DNA of 64,000 nucleotides from Pholiota molesta. Lineage: Eukaryota > Basidiomycota > Agaricomycetes > Agaricales > Strophariaceae. The translations under genes were made by a program, and so were the position numbers. The stretch lies in the NCBI GenBank assembly GCA_014925825.1, contig JACGCK010000223.1, forward strand, positions 1 to 64,000. The letters are read 5' to 3'. Positions 20,664 through 32,747 of this stretch are shown here, piece after piece. Numbering within the stretch: the first letter of the stretch is position 1; each line of letters opens with the position of its first letter. Below the pieces are notes generated by a model. It did not search any database. It had not been told where the DNA came from and worked only from the letters and a program-made list of their open reading frames with translations.

Positions 20664-22380
20664 GTAACGATCTTCCCTTGTGCTTATCTTCTTTTGAATC
20701 GTTTGTATCACTTCTAAAGCCATATCGTCGTTACAGCGCAGTAATTTAAATATCGATACTCACTGATTTCTACTTACTTATTTAATCCCATTTCGCGCTT
20801 CAAATCACGTCGTCTCTCTTTAAAAACGAAGTTTATTCCAATGAAAAGCGCTCCACGCATTGACCTGATTCGCAAAACCTACTTCAAGTCATTCTGTCCC
20901 CAATGCCTCCAAATTCCCAATGATAACGCAACATATGCGGTTGACAACGAAGGAGATCAAGAGACACCTAGAGATTTAGTATGCCTCCTTCCAGGAACAC
21001 GAAATATCCTATCTCGCCTCGCTCGTGGCACCATGCAACCTCTACAAATATGCCTCACTCGCAGAACAAGACATTATATTGGTCGATACAAACGAGGCAC
21101 ACTGTATATATAAGCAGCTACAGACAAAAAAGCATCATTCTACAATATGGCCATATCAAACTATATATGAACTGGCTCCTCACGCCGCACGGTGATACAG
21201 ACGTTTATTTACGGGATGGGATGTTTCTTGCTGGCTCAAGCGCCCAGGCCGGATGGAGGGAAAAGGGTCTCCCATGCCTCCATTTCTGATATAGGGCGCA
21301 GGTATCCACATCTCACGTTATCTATCGCTTTCTGAAAAGAGGTCATTAATTACACTGGAAAGATAGCCAAGGAGCGAAAGATACGTACTTCCAATAGATT
21401 TACTGCTGAAGGTAAAGTTAAGACTTCACTTTCTTTTGCTAATTTGAGTGCTTCCTGAATGCCTTCATCCGTCGGTATTATATCGTCATACCATTCCCTT
21501 AGTTTTTGTCCGATTGTCACAAGATAGAAGCAGGCGATGACCAGCATTACCTCTCTCATCTCTGGAAAATGTAGCATGTTGGGTTCTTCAGGATTCTCCA
21601 GGCCTTGACTAACAGCGATCCAAACGTAGTTCGGCTCTTCCTGTAGTCCAAACTTTATTGCTGTAACCGATAGCAATGTCGTGGTTAAACGGTAATTGGA
21701 AGGTGCCACGATGTGCGTAAGATCGACTTTGTCGGATTCTCTCAATTCCCAGAATGCGTCCATAATACCACAGTTGAGACGGTCATACAGCGAGTAGTCC
21801 CATGCCTCGTGAAGCGGCTTTTCAGTGGCGCCGCCGTCGAAGGTCCAAGTCTCCGGCATTGGGACTTGCAGCGTGTCGAAGTCGGGCATGCCATTCCGTA
21901 CCAAGGCGAGAGCGCGGGCGATCATCACTCCATCTTTTGGACGCTCCCATACTCTGTTTACAGCATAGGTCATCAAGGTGTCAATGCACCTCCAGTTTGC
22001 GTATTTTCGGAACATTTCTATAGCCTTTTCAGCAATGAATTCTGGAGCGGCAATTATCGGCTCAGCATCTGTCGATGGTGGTGAAGGATAGAAGATATCT
22101 GGGTATTGAATATATATGCTGTGGTATTTGTGCGCATCTTCGTCATCGTCGTCTGGATCGAAAAAGTATGCTTGCATTGTAAAAGGTAGAGTGCGGGCTC
22201 CTTTGGGTGATTGAGGATGCGAGTGTGCGTGGTTGTCAAATCCGCGACAGTACGGGGAAGTCCAACCAACTCACTCACGAAATTATATGCATACCGACGA
22301 TTTGCGGGAATTTCCGCGAGTTTTCCGGGTAGGTTGACAAATCGCGGAAATAGGCTGATATTGACATTGCCCACAAGATA
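20664..22380. repeat. Segmental duplication, copy A
   Basis: From CGATCTTCCCTTGTGC at about 20666 through the orphan gene 21236-22177 and its upstream region to about 22380, the sequence closely matches 25714-27425 in the same orientation, about 5.05 kb away. Matching covers the non-coding flank, both exons, the intron and the 5' flank (GCATACCGACGATTTGCGGG). Confidence 0.85.
21236..22177 (-). CDS. Orphan protein, duplicated copy A (294 aa)
   Basis: Exon 1 22177-21389, a 57-nt intron (GTACGT...TTTCAG) and exon 2 21331-21236. The N-terminus is very acidic (DPDDDDEDAHKYHS). A Pro-rich stretch (YPSPPSTDAEP) precedes a mostly helical body with MFRKYANWRCIDTLMTYAV, LHEAWDYSLYDRLNCGI and REWYDDIIPTDEGIQ. 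The second exon (KAIDNVRCGYLRPISEMEAW...) is supported because the same exon, intron and splice sites are conserved in copy B. No signal peptide or recognised domain is present. The two copies differ by many amino-acid changes but no stops, which suggests both are, or recently were, under selection. Confidence 0.7.
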
Positions 22381-22385
22381 CTTAG

Positions 22386-23515
22386 GGCGTGTGGGTCGTT
22401 CTACGGCGTATGCATACACCCGATATGTGTGGGTCGTTCTAGGTCGTTCTACGGCGTATGCATACACCCGATATTTCTAGATGGGTGTCCATTATAGAGG
22501 GGACAATACATTTAAATGATCTATCCCAAATATATCACTTTAGTTGATCAGTGGGCGATTTCAATTCATACCGCTAACTTGAATTATTATGGATAATCCA
22601 ACTCTGCGTGCACGATTTTGAAGGTCCTTGGCCGAGTCGCTGATGATGCTGATATAACCATCGAACTGTCAACTTGAATGCCAGGTCTAATCTTGAATCT
22701 ACATATGTAAAGGAGGCCCCAAACCCCTCTCTTCCAAAATTTGAAATGTTGCGAGTTGTCATTTTGACAGGTCCGGGCCCTACCGCGCGTCGTAATTTTC
22801 TATTCGTCGTGTGCAGCAACAGAGTCAAGCCATATGTGATGTAGCACGAGACCGTACTTGGGATAAGTGCGAAGATCTCCTGCAGGCTAATCTCAATCAT
22901 CGTGCATTCAGGTAATGAAGAATCAATCCAGACCCACATATCAAGCCACTGTCAATGGCATTATTGCTGTCTGAGTGGCGAATTGCCAGTGCTGCTGTGA
23001 GTCATGATATGTGGGTTTGGATTAATTCTTCATTACCTGAATTCCACAATGCGCGATTGAGATTAGCTTGCAGGAGATCTTCGCACTTATCCCAAGTACG
23101 GTCTCACGCTACATCACATATGGCTTGACTCTGTTGCTGCACACGACGAATAGAAAATTACGACGCGCGGTAGGGCCCGGACCTGTCAAAATGACAGCTC
23201 GCAACATTTCAAATTTTGGAAGAGAGGGGTTTGGGGCCTCCTCTACATAAGTATGTAGATTCAAGATTTAGACCTGTCAGCTGGACAGTTCGGTGGTTAT
23301 ATCATCAGCAACTCGGCCAAAGATCCTAAAATCGTGCACACAGAGTTACAAAATATTTATAATGATTCAAGTTAGCGGTATGGAAAGTCGCCCACTGATC
23401 AACTAGAGTGATATATTTGGGATAGATCATTTAAATATGTATTGTCCCCTCTATAATGTACACCCCATCTAGAAATATCGGGTGTATGCATACGCCGTAG
23501 AACGACCCACACGCC
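22386..23515. mobile_element. Foldback element with ~500-bp inverted arms carrying a Harbinger-like transposase fragment
   Basis: The left arm 22386-22943 and right arm 23005-23515 are imperfect reverse complements with a 61-nt spacer. The outer ends match (GGCGTGTGGGTCGTTCTACG) and TA lies just outside both. The left end has an extra repeat of its terminal ~38 bp. Each arm, read outward from the centre, encodes the same peptide: LQEIFALIPSTVSRYITYGL then LLLHTTNRK and a decayed tail. That segment resembles the helix-turn-helix region just before the catalytic domain of fungal PIF/Harbinger DDE transposases. So the element looks like a head-to-head duplication of a transposase gene piece. It encodes no complete enzyme. 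Confidence 0.75.
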
Positions 23516-23854
23516 TATCACTGGGCACTAGGCCAAAGAAAGCGACACCCACAGAAAACATCTCGAACACGCCTGATCTATAGATGCAGGATGAAGATGA
23601 ACAGAAAATGAAACAGTATAAAAGAGCCCTCACTGCCCAGAAACACAGAAACACTTTATCGTCCAAGCTGGCCTTGGATTGAAATATTACTCGAGTAAGA
23701 AGCAGGCCTTTATCGATTTATCACCCAGCTCAGAAAACCGATCGCCTCGTGGAATTAGCTGGAATTAGCCTTCCGAATCGTGAGTACTATTGTTCAACGT
23801 TCATATTTTGAATTTCAATTCTAATTCGTATTGCTCACGCAACCATCACTGAAG

Positions 23855-24924
23855 ATGTACCTTCTCAAAATCGTCATCTGTATTTTGCTGTCATTGGCAT
23901 CAACCAATGGAATAGCAATTCCTAGGAGTCGTCAAGACCAACAGCGATCACACTTAAAAAGTGGTGACGTTGCTCAAGATCTCAAGGTCCAAGATGTCGA
24001 TTTGCATCTCGTCGCCAGGGCTCCAGCAAGCCATGTTGAGTCCAATATTAATCATATATTGACAAAGCAATATGCAAAGAAGCAAGCCAAAAAAAATCAT
24101 ACGAAGTATAAACCTATAAAGAAGTTGCTTACCCAGAAGGAAAGAGATGAGATAAAGGCACATTTCCAGCATGCCAAAGGGCGTTACGACGAAACAGACA
24201 ACAAGCCAGGAAGGATGGATACTTTTAGATTACCTGGTAGGGAACGTGCCGGAGGTATGTTTTATAAACCCTACAGAGTTATGATGCATTGACTTTATAC
24301 GTAACTCCCATATTTTTAGAGTTGCGAAATTGGGACGGACATGCAGTTAGAACATCACTCTTCCAACATCACTTAGCCGCCGTCACCAGCCCAAATTATC
24401 ATTCAATAGTGAGCTAACAGTAAAAGAAACTCTGATCTAAAGTGCGCATATTAATTTACAACGAAGCCAAAACACTTCGGAAATTTCCCTCATATGGTTA
24501 AATCGAAAAATCCTCGAGGACCTAAATTAATTCAAGTACACCCAGTGCCTCACCTTCAAGTGAATCAAGGTACCAAGCCTACGACGGAATACCCTGTGGT
24601 TCCAGTCGGTCGAAATGAAGGCGGTCTTCCTCGTCCGAAGGATTACCATTCCGTTGGCACGGCAAGGACACTCATTTCTGATGAGTTCCTTAACGGAAAA
24701 TATCGCTTTGAAGGCGTCATTTCACACGAGCCCAGCAAGGGCACTGGCGATCACTATTTGACGACTCATGTCAAACACGACGAGATTGTGCATTAGTGAG
24801 TACAATCCAAATTTCCATGAATCAATATCAACCACTCATATTCATACCCATTAGCGGGCCCGAATATGATCGACTGTCCACCACTAAGAAGTCTGTAAAG
24901 GGGACTAGGGCCCGACGAGTTTAG
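23855..24924 (+). CDS. Secreted orphan protein, 295 aa, four exons
   Basis: Exons 23855-24254, 24320-24408, 24467-24795 and 24855-24924, with introns of 65, 58 and 59 nt, give 295 aa with all junctions in frame. It starts with a clear signal peptide (MYLLKIVICILLSLASTNGIA) followed by Arg and Gln-rich sequence. The mature protein is basic and His/Lys/Pro-rich (KQYAKKQAKKNHTKYKPIKK; LIQVHPVPHLQVNQG) and has almost no cysteines, so it is not a typical Cys-rich effector. A central WDGHAVRTSLFQHH and C-terminal HYGPEYDRLSTTKKS come from separate exons. No known family is recognised. It sits between the foldback element and the second copy of the segmental duplication. The start at 23855 was chosen because it opens the signal peptide. 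Confidence 0.65.
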
Positions 24925-26274
24925 ATGGCGCCAACCCACGTTCACACTTACCACAGACCAAGTTGTGCGAATTTAACTAGGCATAGACATGTAATCCTTA
25001 GTTGCAAGCGAATCGAAATGTTATCTGCATTTTGAGAATGGATTAAACAATTAGAAAGACAAAAATCAGTCTCCATACACGACGTCGAAATGAGCAATAG
25101 GTTGTGTCATGTCATCGTTACAATGTACTAATTTCTCATACGTTCCACTTACCTATTTAATACCATTTTGAATCTCAAATCACCTTGTCGCTCTTTAAAT
25201 GAAAAGTGGATTTCATTCCACTATACCAAGAGCGCTCGATCCATTGACCCAATTCGCGAAAGATTCCCATCGCTAGTTCATACTCAAATTCAAGTTACTG
25301 TTCATCGGGAACAATATTATATGTATCGACAACAATTTAAAGGCCTACTGGCGGCTGGCATAACCAAGATATACTAGTAACTACGGTTCACAAAATCTTC
25401 AATGCCTACGGGCAACTAGCTTTTTTGCGTGGCCCAGCGTGGCCGGCGTGTACTCTAGTATCGGCGGCCTCTCCTGCTCATATTTACCTCGGCCCCTTAT
25501 GCACACCCGTATTCGGCATTAATATCGTTGGCGTCAGCAATGCAACTGTCTAGGTAAAGGGCATAGAAAATATAGGGTGGAGGGCCGCTGGAGATGGGGT
25601 GCTTCTTGTATTGGACATGCCCATTATTGGGACGCTGGCGATAACCTCATACTTCCTGCGCTGGAAAGTTAGTGCGGTGTTGATCGCTGTCGCAGCGTAA
25701 GCTTTGCTTGCGGAACGATCTTCCCTTGTGCTTATCTTCTTTTTGAATCGTTTGTATCACTTCTAAAGCCATATCGTCGTTACAGTGCAATAATTCAAAT
25801 ATCGATAATCACTGATTTCTACTGACTTATTTAATCCCATTTCGAGCCTCAAATCACCCCGTCTCTCTTTAAAAAGCAAAGTTTGTTCAAAAAGCGCTCT
25901 ACGCATTGACCTGATTCGCGAAACCTACTTCAAGTCATTCTGCTCCCATTGCCTCCAAATCCCCAACGATAATGCAACGTATGCGGTTGTCAACGAAGGA
26001 GATCAAATACGCCCAGAGTTTTAGTATGCCCCCTTCCAAAAACACGAAATATCCTCTCTCGCCTCGCTCGTGGCACCATGCAACCTCTATAAATATGCCT
26101 CATTCGCAGAACAAGACATTATATTGGTCGATACAAACGAGGCACACTGTATATATAAGCAGCTACAGACAAAAAAGCATCATTCTACAATATGGCCATA
26201 TCAAACTATATACGAACTGGCTCCTCACGGTGATACAGACGTTGACTTAGGGGATGGGATGATTTCTTGGTGGC
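24925..26274. other. Decayed duplicated DNA between the secreted gene and orphan copy B
   Basis: Near 25150-25270 lies a third, more diverged copy of the non-coding flank of the segmental duplication (CTATTTAATACCATTTTGAATC, then CGCTCTTTAAA and CATTGACC-CAATTCGCGAAA). Around 25600-25700 a frame reads GVLLVLDMPIIGTLAITSYF, related to the GGILLPIPLVLFLLWKAD helix of the membrane-protein gene at 20.3 kb. From 25714 the sequence is copy B of the duplication. No intact gene is present. Confidence 0.55.
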
Positions 26275-27425
26275 TCAAGCGCCCAGGCTGGATGAAGGGA
26301 AAAGTGTATCCCATGCCTCCATTTCTGATAGAGGGCGCAGGTATCCACATCTCACGTTCTCCATCGCTTTCTGAAAGAGGCCATTAATAATACAGGAAAA
26401 ATAGCCAAGGAGGGGAACATACGTACTTCCAATAGATTCACTGCTGAACCCAAAGTTAAGACTTCACTTTCTTTCGCTAATTTGAGTGCTTCCTGAATGC
26501 CTTCATCCGTCGGTATTATATCGTCATACCATTCCCTTAGTTTTTGTCCGATTGTCACTAGGTAGAAGCAGGCGATGACCAGGAGTACCTCTCTCATCTG
26601 TGGAAAATGTAATAGCATGTCGGGTTCTTCAGGATTCTCCAGGCCTTGACGAACAGCGATCCAAACGTAGTTCGGCTCTTCCTGTAGTCCAAGCTTTATT
26701 GCTGCAACCGACAGCAATGTCGTGGTTAAACGGTAATTGGAAGGTGCCACGATGTGCGTCAGATCGACGGACTTGTCGGGGTCTCTATGTGCGTCCAGAA
26801 TACCACATTTGAGACGGTCATACAGCGAGTAGTCCCATGCCTCGTGAAGCGGCTTTTCGGCGGCGCTGCCCTCGAAGGTCCAGCTCTGCGGCATTGGGAC
26901 TTGCAGCGTGTCGAAGTCGGGCATGCCATTCCGTACCAAGGCGAGAGCGCGGGCGATCATCACCCCATCTTTTGGACGCTCCCGTGCTCTTCTTACAGCA
27001 TAGGTTATCATGGTGTCAATGCAATTCCAGTTTTTGTATTTTCGGAACATCTCTATAGCCTTTGCAGCAATGAATTCTGGAGCGGCAATTATCTGGTCGG
27101 CCTCTGTCGATGGTGGTGAAGGATAGAAGACATCTGGGTATTGAATGTAGAGGCTGTGGTATTGCTGCGAATCTTCGTCATCGTCGTCTGGATTGAAAAC
27201 GTATGATTGCATTGTAAAAGGTAGAGTGCGGGGTCCTTGGGTGATCGATGATGCGAGTGTGCGTGGTAGGCAATTCCGCGACAGTACGGTGTTGAGTTAA
27301 CAATGGGAAATCCAGCTCATTCACAGAATTATATGCATACCGACGATTTGCGGGAATCTCCGCGAGCTTTCCAGGTAGAACGTCAGATGGCGGAAATGGG
27401 TTGATATTGATAGTGCCCACCAAGT
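25714..27425. repeat. Segmental duplication, copy B
   Basis: Matches 20664-22380 over its whole length, including the orphan gene, its intron and both flanks. Differences are scattered substitutions and short indels. The left breakpoint is sharp: the shared block begins at AACGATCTTCCCTTG in both copies, with unrelated sequence before it. Confidence 0.85.
26275..27212 (-). CDS. Orphan protein, duplicated copy B (293 aa)
   Basis: Exon 1 27212-26427, a 56-nt intron and exon 2 26370-26275, the same structure as copy A. The acidic start (FNPDDDDEDSQQYHS), central RPKDGVMIARALALVRNGMP and LHEAWDYSLYDRLKCGI, and C-terminal exon (KAMENVRCGYLRPLSEMEAW...) are all conserved. Relative to copy A it has small in-frame indels around DAHRDPDKSVD and an extra Leu in MLLHFPQ. 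The frame is open throughout. Function unknown, with no recognised domain. Confidence 0.7.
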
Positions 27426-27675
27426 GCCCACAAGATCAGCGCGTCCGTCATACCAACAAAAGCCATGCCACATCTGCATCTGTTTCTTCCGTCAGTTGCA
27501 TCATCTCCTTGTTCTTTACACAAATGGAGTTCATATCAAGATATTAAGACTGAGCGCCCGATGCATTGATGTGATTTCAGAAAGCTATACAACTACCCGA
27601 TACTTAAGCTTAAGTGTGTAGCGTTCAGTAAGGATCAATATTATATCGGCAATGCTGTGACGTACTACTGGCATG

Positions 27676-28882
27676 CTACAACCGTTTTGGGGTCCATTCG
27701 CCTTTCCAAAGTCCCAAAATAAGACTCACGTTGATACCCTTGTCCATAGTCCCAGCATGCAAAATAGGATCCAGCCAGATTGGCAGCGAATATGAGAACC
27801 AGATAAATACCCAAATAAATCCGATGATTTTGAACAAAGGGTTTCGTTCTTGATACCCATAGCCAAGGCGTCTCGCAAATGCAATGACTATGTCTTCGAA
27901 AGTGATGGCGACGGCCTGGAGAGAGAAGAACCGTAGGGATGTGCCGGACCAGTTTTGGAACAGGACATAATCCGCGCCGTAATGCAAGAGTCCTGATATA
28001 AAGAAACTGCCAAATAGCTTGAAGTATGTGGTGAATGTGCTTTTTGGGAGGCGCAGAATTCGTGCAAAGAAGTTCATATGACCTGTGAGGAACTGAAAGA
28101 AAATAGTTGACAAGAGGATATGTAATCAGATTGCAAAACCATACCTTTCGCATCATTTGGTGCCATACACGTCCCCAGCAATTGCGGACAGTATAGGCGT
28201 CTCCAGCAGAGCCAAAAAGCTGTGGCCAATCTCGTGGCTCCGTTACACGCAGAGCCACGAAGACAACACTTGCTATAGAATAGAACATGCTCAACGAGAC
28301 CGACGCACAGAGAGGGTATAGCCAAACGGTCGTGCGCCATGCCCATCCAAACTCAGCAAGCGACGGCCCATCCGTACCAAAACACGGATTGGCGCGTATA
28401 ATGATCGACAAGATATCGAATGAGATGAACAAGAAAGCGGCCCTCAGAAGTTGCGAGGTGATGAATCGTGTCCGAGACTTGGTCGTTGGGCGCGGCGCGA
28501 TATGCTCGGTCGGTTCGTGTGCCCAGCCAACACCCCGTAAAGCGAAAGAGAGCTGTGTGGCCCACCACAGACGCTGGAGGAACGTCATCTCCGAGGTGGG
28601 CTTTTTCTGTCCTATCATCCTGAACTCGGGTTGGTGCCTCCGAAGCAAGACCAAATCCGACGCGGTAAAGAATGTCGTCAAGACTGATATAGCCAACACA
28701 TAATCTGATGGGCCGTTGTCCGATGCGCTCAAAAAGACGAGATGAATGGAGAGGAGGGCAATGGGGATGAAGAAGAGTTCGTTGAAGCGTGTGGCTTTCC
28801 TGCCTCCATTGGCCAAGGCGATGACGAGGATGAGATGGATGAGCCCAACGAGGTTTGCGTCGAGGTCGTATTTGCCCCTCAT
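27676..28882 (-). CDS. Wax-synthase-like membrane-bound O-acyltransferase
   Basis: Exon 1 28882-28145, a 52-nt intron (GTATGG...TTTCAG) and exon 2 28092-27676 give 384 aa with 7-9 hydrophobic segments. A nearer AG at 28083 would bring in an immediate stop, so the acceptor at 28093 was chosen; it reads FLTGHMNFFARILRLP. Family marks are WGRVWHQMMRK and, after the splice, GSFFISGLLHYGADYVLF, with the expected MBOAT active-site His in SGLLH. Such proteins sit in internal membranes and transfer acyl groups to alcohols. In fungi some acetylate terpenoids in secondary-metabolite clusters. No terpene synthase or P450 lies nearby, so the substrate cannot be inferred. Confidence 0.85.
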
Positions 28883-29789
28883 GTTTGAATTTTATGAGGA
28901 CGACGCAGTACAGCGCCGGTACTTGGGAACCAGAAATTCAAGTTGGCGTGGATCTATAGGAGAAAAGAAAGAAAAGAATAAATCGTATCATGAGTATGAC
29001 TTTCGCGTTTCCCCCATTAGCAATGCCGCAATCACCAAATGATGATTGGATATTGATCATGAATGATCGTACCATGCCGCCACGAGCCGCCAGTCGTGAT
29101 TCGTCGAGACTCGACAGTCCATTCAACACGGGCATCCCAAATCATCATTCAGAACATTAATCATTCAACGTCAATGTCCATGTTTCCGTCCTTCAGATAC
29201 TCATATAAGTAAGGTAGGGCATTTCAGATTGTCATGAGAAAAATAAAGACGTAGTCGAGCGGGAACATAGAAAATAGGACAGAGAATCGACAGAGATAAA
29301 AATAACAGCAAAAACCATGAAAAATAAAAGAAGAGTCCCATGTATACTCTACGAGTGATATGTGCTCCTTGATATCGTTACACAATACAGGAGGGTTTGT
29401 AACTGCATAATGCAGAAGACGATGTGGTGGTCATGATGAGAGGATTGACAGCGATGGTGTTGGTGTCGACGAAGGTGTAGGTGGATATGAATCGGCCATC
29501 GAGAAAAACTGCGTATCCGTTATCCAGGGGGAGAAGAAAAAGAGCTGGACAAGCATGATGGATGTTAGGCCGAAGGGAATGTGTCAGTGATAACGAATGG
29601 CGGAGTAGGTTGTGTATAGACAGTATAATGAAGGGTAGAGATTATCAGGCGAGGATAGGTTGATGTTGATGCCGATAGGAAAAGGAACCAGAGAACGAAG
29701 GCGACACGCAGCCCAAAACCAGAGATGGAAAAACACGGAAGCCGAAGGAATACAGGTGGAAGTGGATAGCCAGGCCGAGCTCAGGTCAC
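28883..29789. other. Intergenic region
   Basis: 5' flank of the acyltransferase gene and 3' flank of the NIPA gene, whose stop lies at 29790. AT-rich and without a supported gene or repeat. Confidence 0.5.
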
Positions 29790-32675
29790 TTAAAAGTGCC
29801 CGTGCCCGCTCGACGAGGGCGGCACCAGCCGTATGCTGCCCATCGAGTCCGGCGGCAGATCCGTATCGCTCTCTACGCTCCCCGTGCCCTTCCGCCACAG
29901 GCGCTCGCTCTCCTCCTCATCGTCCTCCCCGAGCCCCTTCGGATACCGCTTCGGCGTCCGCGTCTTCTCCCTTTCCTTCGACTTCTCGCGCTGCTCCGCC
30001 TTCGTCGTCGTCGTCTTCGGCGGGGCGGTCAGGCTCGCCGTGCTGCTCGCGACGCTGCCGAGCCCGCCCTTCGCGTACAGCTGCATCCGGTCCAGCTCCT
30101 CGTCGTTCCACTCGCTCGGCGACGAGTCCGTCACGGACGGGAACGACAGCAGCGTCGTGCGGTCGAACACCTCCCGCGCGGGCGCCGCCGGCCCCACGCG
30201 CTGGTACATCGCCGGCGGCGCGCTGTGCACCACGTGCTCTTTCGAGATCGCCAGCGGGATGGTCGCCACCTGCGGCGTGGACGCTGCGACGGGCGTCAGC
30301 GCGCCAGCGCCCGACGGCGGCGGCAGGCCCGAGATCGCCAGGGGCGGCTCGATCCCGATAAGGTTGCCGTCGCTCGCGACGCTGCTGCGCGGCTCCGGCA
30401 GCGGCGGCAGCGGCGGGTAGCCGCTGTGCAGCAGCATCGAGCCGTGCACCGCCTGCCGGTGCTCGTGCGTCGCGGGCGACTGCGGCTGCCCCGGGCGGCT
30501 GTACTGGTGCACGAGCTCCTGGCTGTCGAACTTGATCGTCGGGCGCTTGTTGACGAGCTGCTCCGAGTGCACGGACGGCGCGCGGAAGGAGGACGCGTCG
30601 TCGCGCGGCACGGGCGCGTCGTACAGCTGGTGCCGCTGCAGCCCCGACAGCCCGTCGGAGGCGCCGGGCAGCCCGGGGGTGCTCATCCAGGACATGGTCG
30701 CGTCGTAGGGCGCGGCGGCGCCTGGCGGCCGCGGGCGAAGGTGTGAGGTATTGTGGCTGCTTTGGCTCATGCGCTTGGCGGTGCGCGCGCGGATGATGCT
30801 TCCAACGGCGCCAAACGAGCCTCGGAGGGTGTCCATTCCTGGGTCCTCGTAGGCGGCTAATCCTTTCTCGTCCATGTTTTCCGTTTGCTCTCTGGCTGCT
30901 TGCAGGAGCATGGTAGACCGCCGGTCGAGTTTGCCGAGTTTTTCGGGGTCGACTTTGGACATTTGGAGAATGGTGATCCCGAAGCAAATCACGAGGAATC
31001 CCATGACTAGCGTAAGAATCTGGGAAACGGCAGCGTCCAAGCCTTTGAAAAGCACCTAAAAAGAGGTGAACAATGAATGAGTACTAATGCTGGGCGACTT
31101 ACAATTGTCGTAACCATGGAAAAAAAGGTGACTGAATATATCGTTAGATAGCATATTCTGAGGAGAATGAGAAACGCAACGTACAAACAACGTAGTATGT
31201 TGGCGTTACTAGAAATAAAGATGAACAACGCTTCGATATCATGGTATCAAGATAAACTCACCCATAGCTGTTTAGAAGATGTTATCAGTGAAACTGGAAC
31301 AGCAAAAGATGTGAATGATGCTTACCGGTATTGAACAGCGCAAGTGCGACATTAAGATAATACACTTCTACCACTGCAGAGATCAATGGTTAGTTCCGTA
31401 TCATCTTGAACTGACAGGAAATAACGCACATAGGGTTATCGCAACAAATCCGAATAAAAAGTACATGAACCAGTGCTTAAACTGGAAAATGACATGTGTA
31501 AGTACATTAACAAAAGTAGAAACAAGGATGTATCATACCTGGTTATCTCCCAATGCCGTTTGTACAATCGCTGCTCCCAACCCGGTGGTAACGCTAACAG
31601 AGATACCACCAATCATACTACACACAAAGATGTACCACAGCATACTCTTCTTTCCATATCTTGAAACAGACTATGGTTAAGCTCCGCCAAAATGAGGGTG
31701 AGAAAAACTACGCACTTGGGCGCGAAGTAAAAGACAATAACCAAAGCCGCGGTGATGAGCACAGAGATATAGGCCAAGAATCCGGGGGCTAGGAAGAGCT
31801 TTTGGAATTCTGTGATCTGACCAACAGTCTGTTCTTGTGGGCCTGTTGAACAAGAAGGAAATCAAGGTTAGGAGCATGATTCTTGATGGTAATGAGATTG
31901 ATGACGTACCGTTGAGTGCGATGATCACAGATCCGAGCTTTCAAGGGAGGCAAGTGAGGTTCCGGGCAGTGGCATAGGCGACGGAAGACGTACAATACAC
32001 AGCCCACATCCAAGCCACCCAAAAAAGCTGAGTTTTTCGTTGAGGAAGATGGAAGAGAGTATGGCGCAGATAACGACAGATAGCGCCCCTAATGGCGTCT
32101 GTAGACAATGAGACGAAGAGGAAGTTGGATAAGGGAAATAATGGGGCGTACAACAACGATAGCTTCCACGAATGCATAGGCTGCCAAGGAAGGAGGTTTC
32201 AGACTAAATGATGGGTTAAGGGGGCGGAGCACAAGACCCACCGGCAAAGTTACATAGTTCTCCTAGAATCATCACTACAGAAAAAGCGTTCAGCTCTCCA
32301 CCAGGTATGCTTTGAGAGCTAGCACATACTGCTCATTCCTAACCACCATAATGGCTTTGGGGTCCACATTAGCACGGTGGCATTACGGCAACATGTTACC
32401 TGGGACTCACCGATTTCAAGTACGCAACACCCTCTCCAAGCTGTCCGCCCGCCTGCGAGCGAAGGAGCCCCTTCTTCTTGAACACGAAACTTGAACCGAT
32501 GAGCAGGCCACTTGTGATGGCCAAGACGATCCCAACGACCTAAATGCACGGCTCGAACCAAACGACGGTCAAGAAAGGCAGCTCTAGGCCGCACCTTGAG
32601 GTTTTTGCTCGCGGTCAGTGTATGCGTGACTGCTGTTGATGAGGCGGAAGCCACCGCCGATGTTGTGGACGACAT
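29790..32675 (-). CDS. NIPA-type magnesium transporter, 15 exons with a 6-nt microexon
   Basis: Exons (minus): 32675-32595, 32539-32411, 32354-32330, 32274-32242, 32180-32152, 32098-31994, 31937-31910, 31842-31716, 31659-31539, 31481-31430, 31373-31326, 31267-31262, 31208-31185, 31131-31103 and 31055-29790, giving 700 aa in a closed frame. The membrane part is a standard NIPA (DUF803, drug/metabolite transporter fold): [72 protein letters not shown]. The family moves Mg2+ and related cations across plasma or endosomal membranes. A cytosolic tail of about 370 aa, Ser/Pro-rich and disordered, is much longer than in animal homologues. An in-frame Met further upstream at 32747 is possible; 32675 gives the more usual short N-terminus. 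The 6-nt exon (CTATGG) encodes the middle of the conserved NTAMV. Confidence 0.93.
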
Positions 32676-32747
32676 TGGGGGGGAAATGTCGTGGATGGTG
32701 GGGGAGGGGGAGGATGAGGAGCGTTGTTCAATCTTGCCACAGGGCAA

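Noticed and set aside
29660..30987. Long frames on both strands (up to 356 codons) opposite or beside the NIPA C-terminus
   Set aside because: They are Arg/Ala-rich translations of GC-rich DNA in shadow frames of the NIPA tail, with no family resemblance and no start or splice context.
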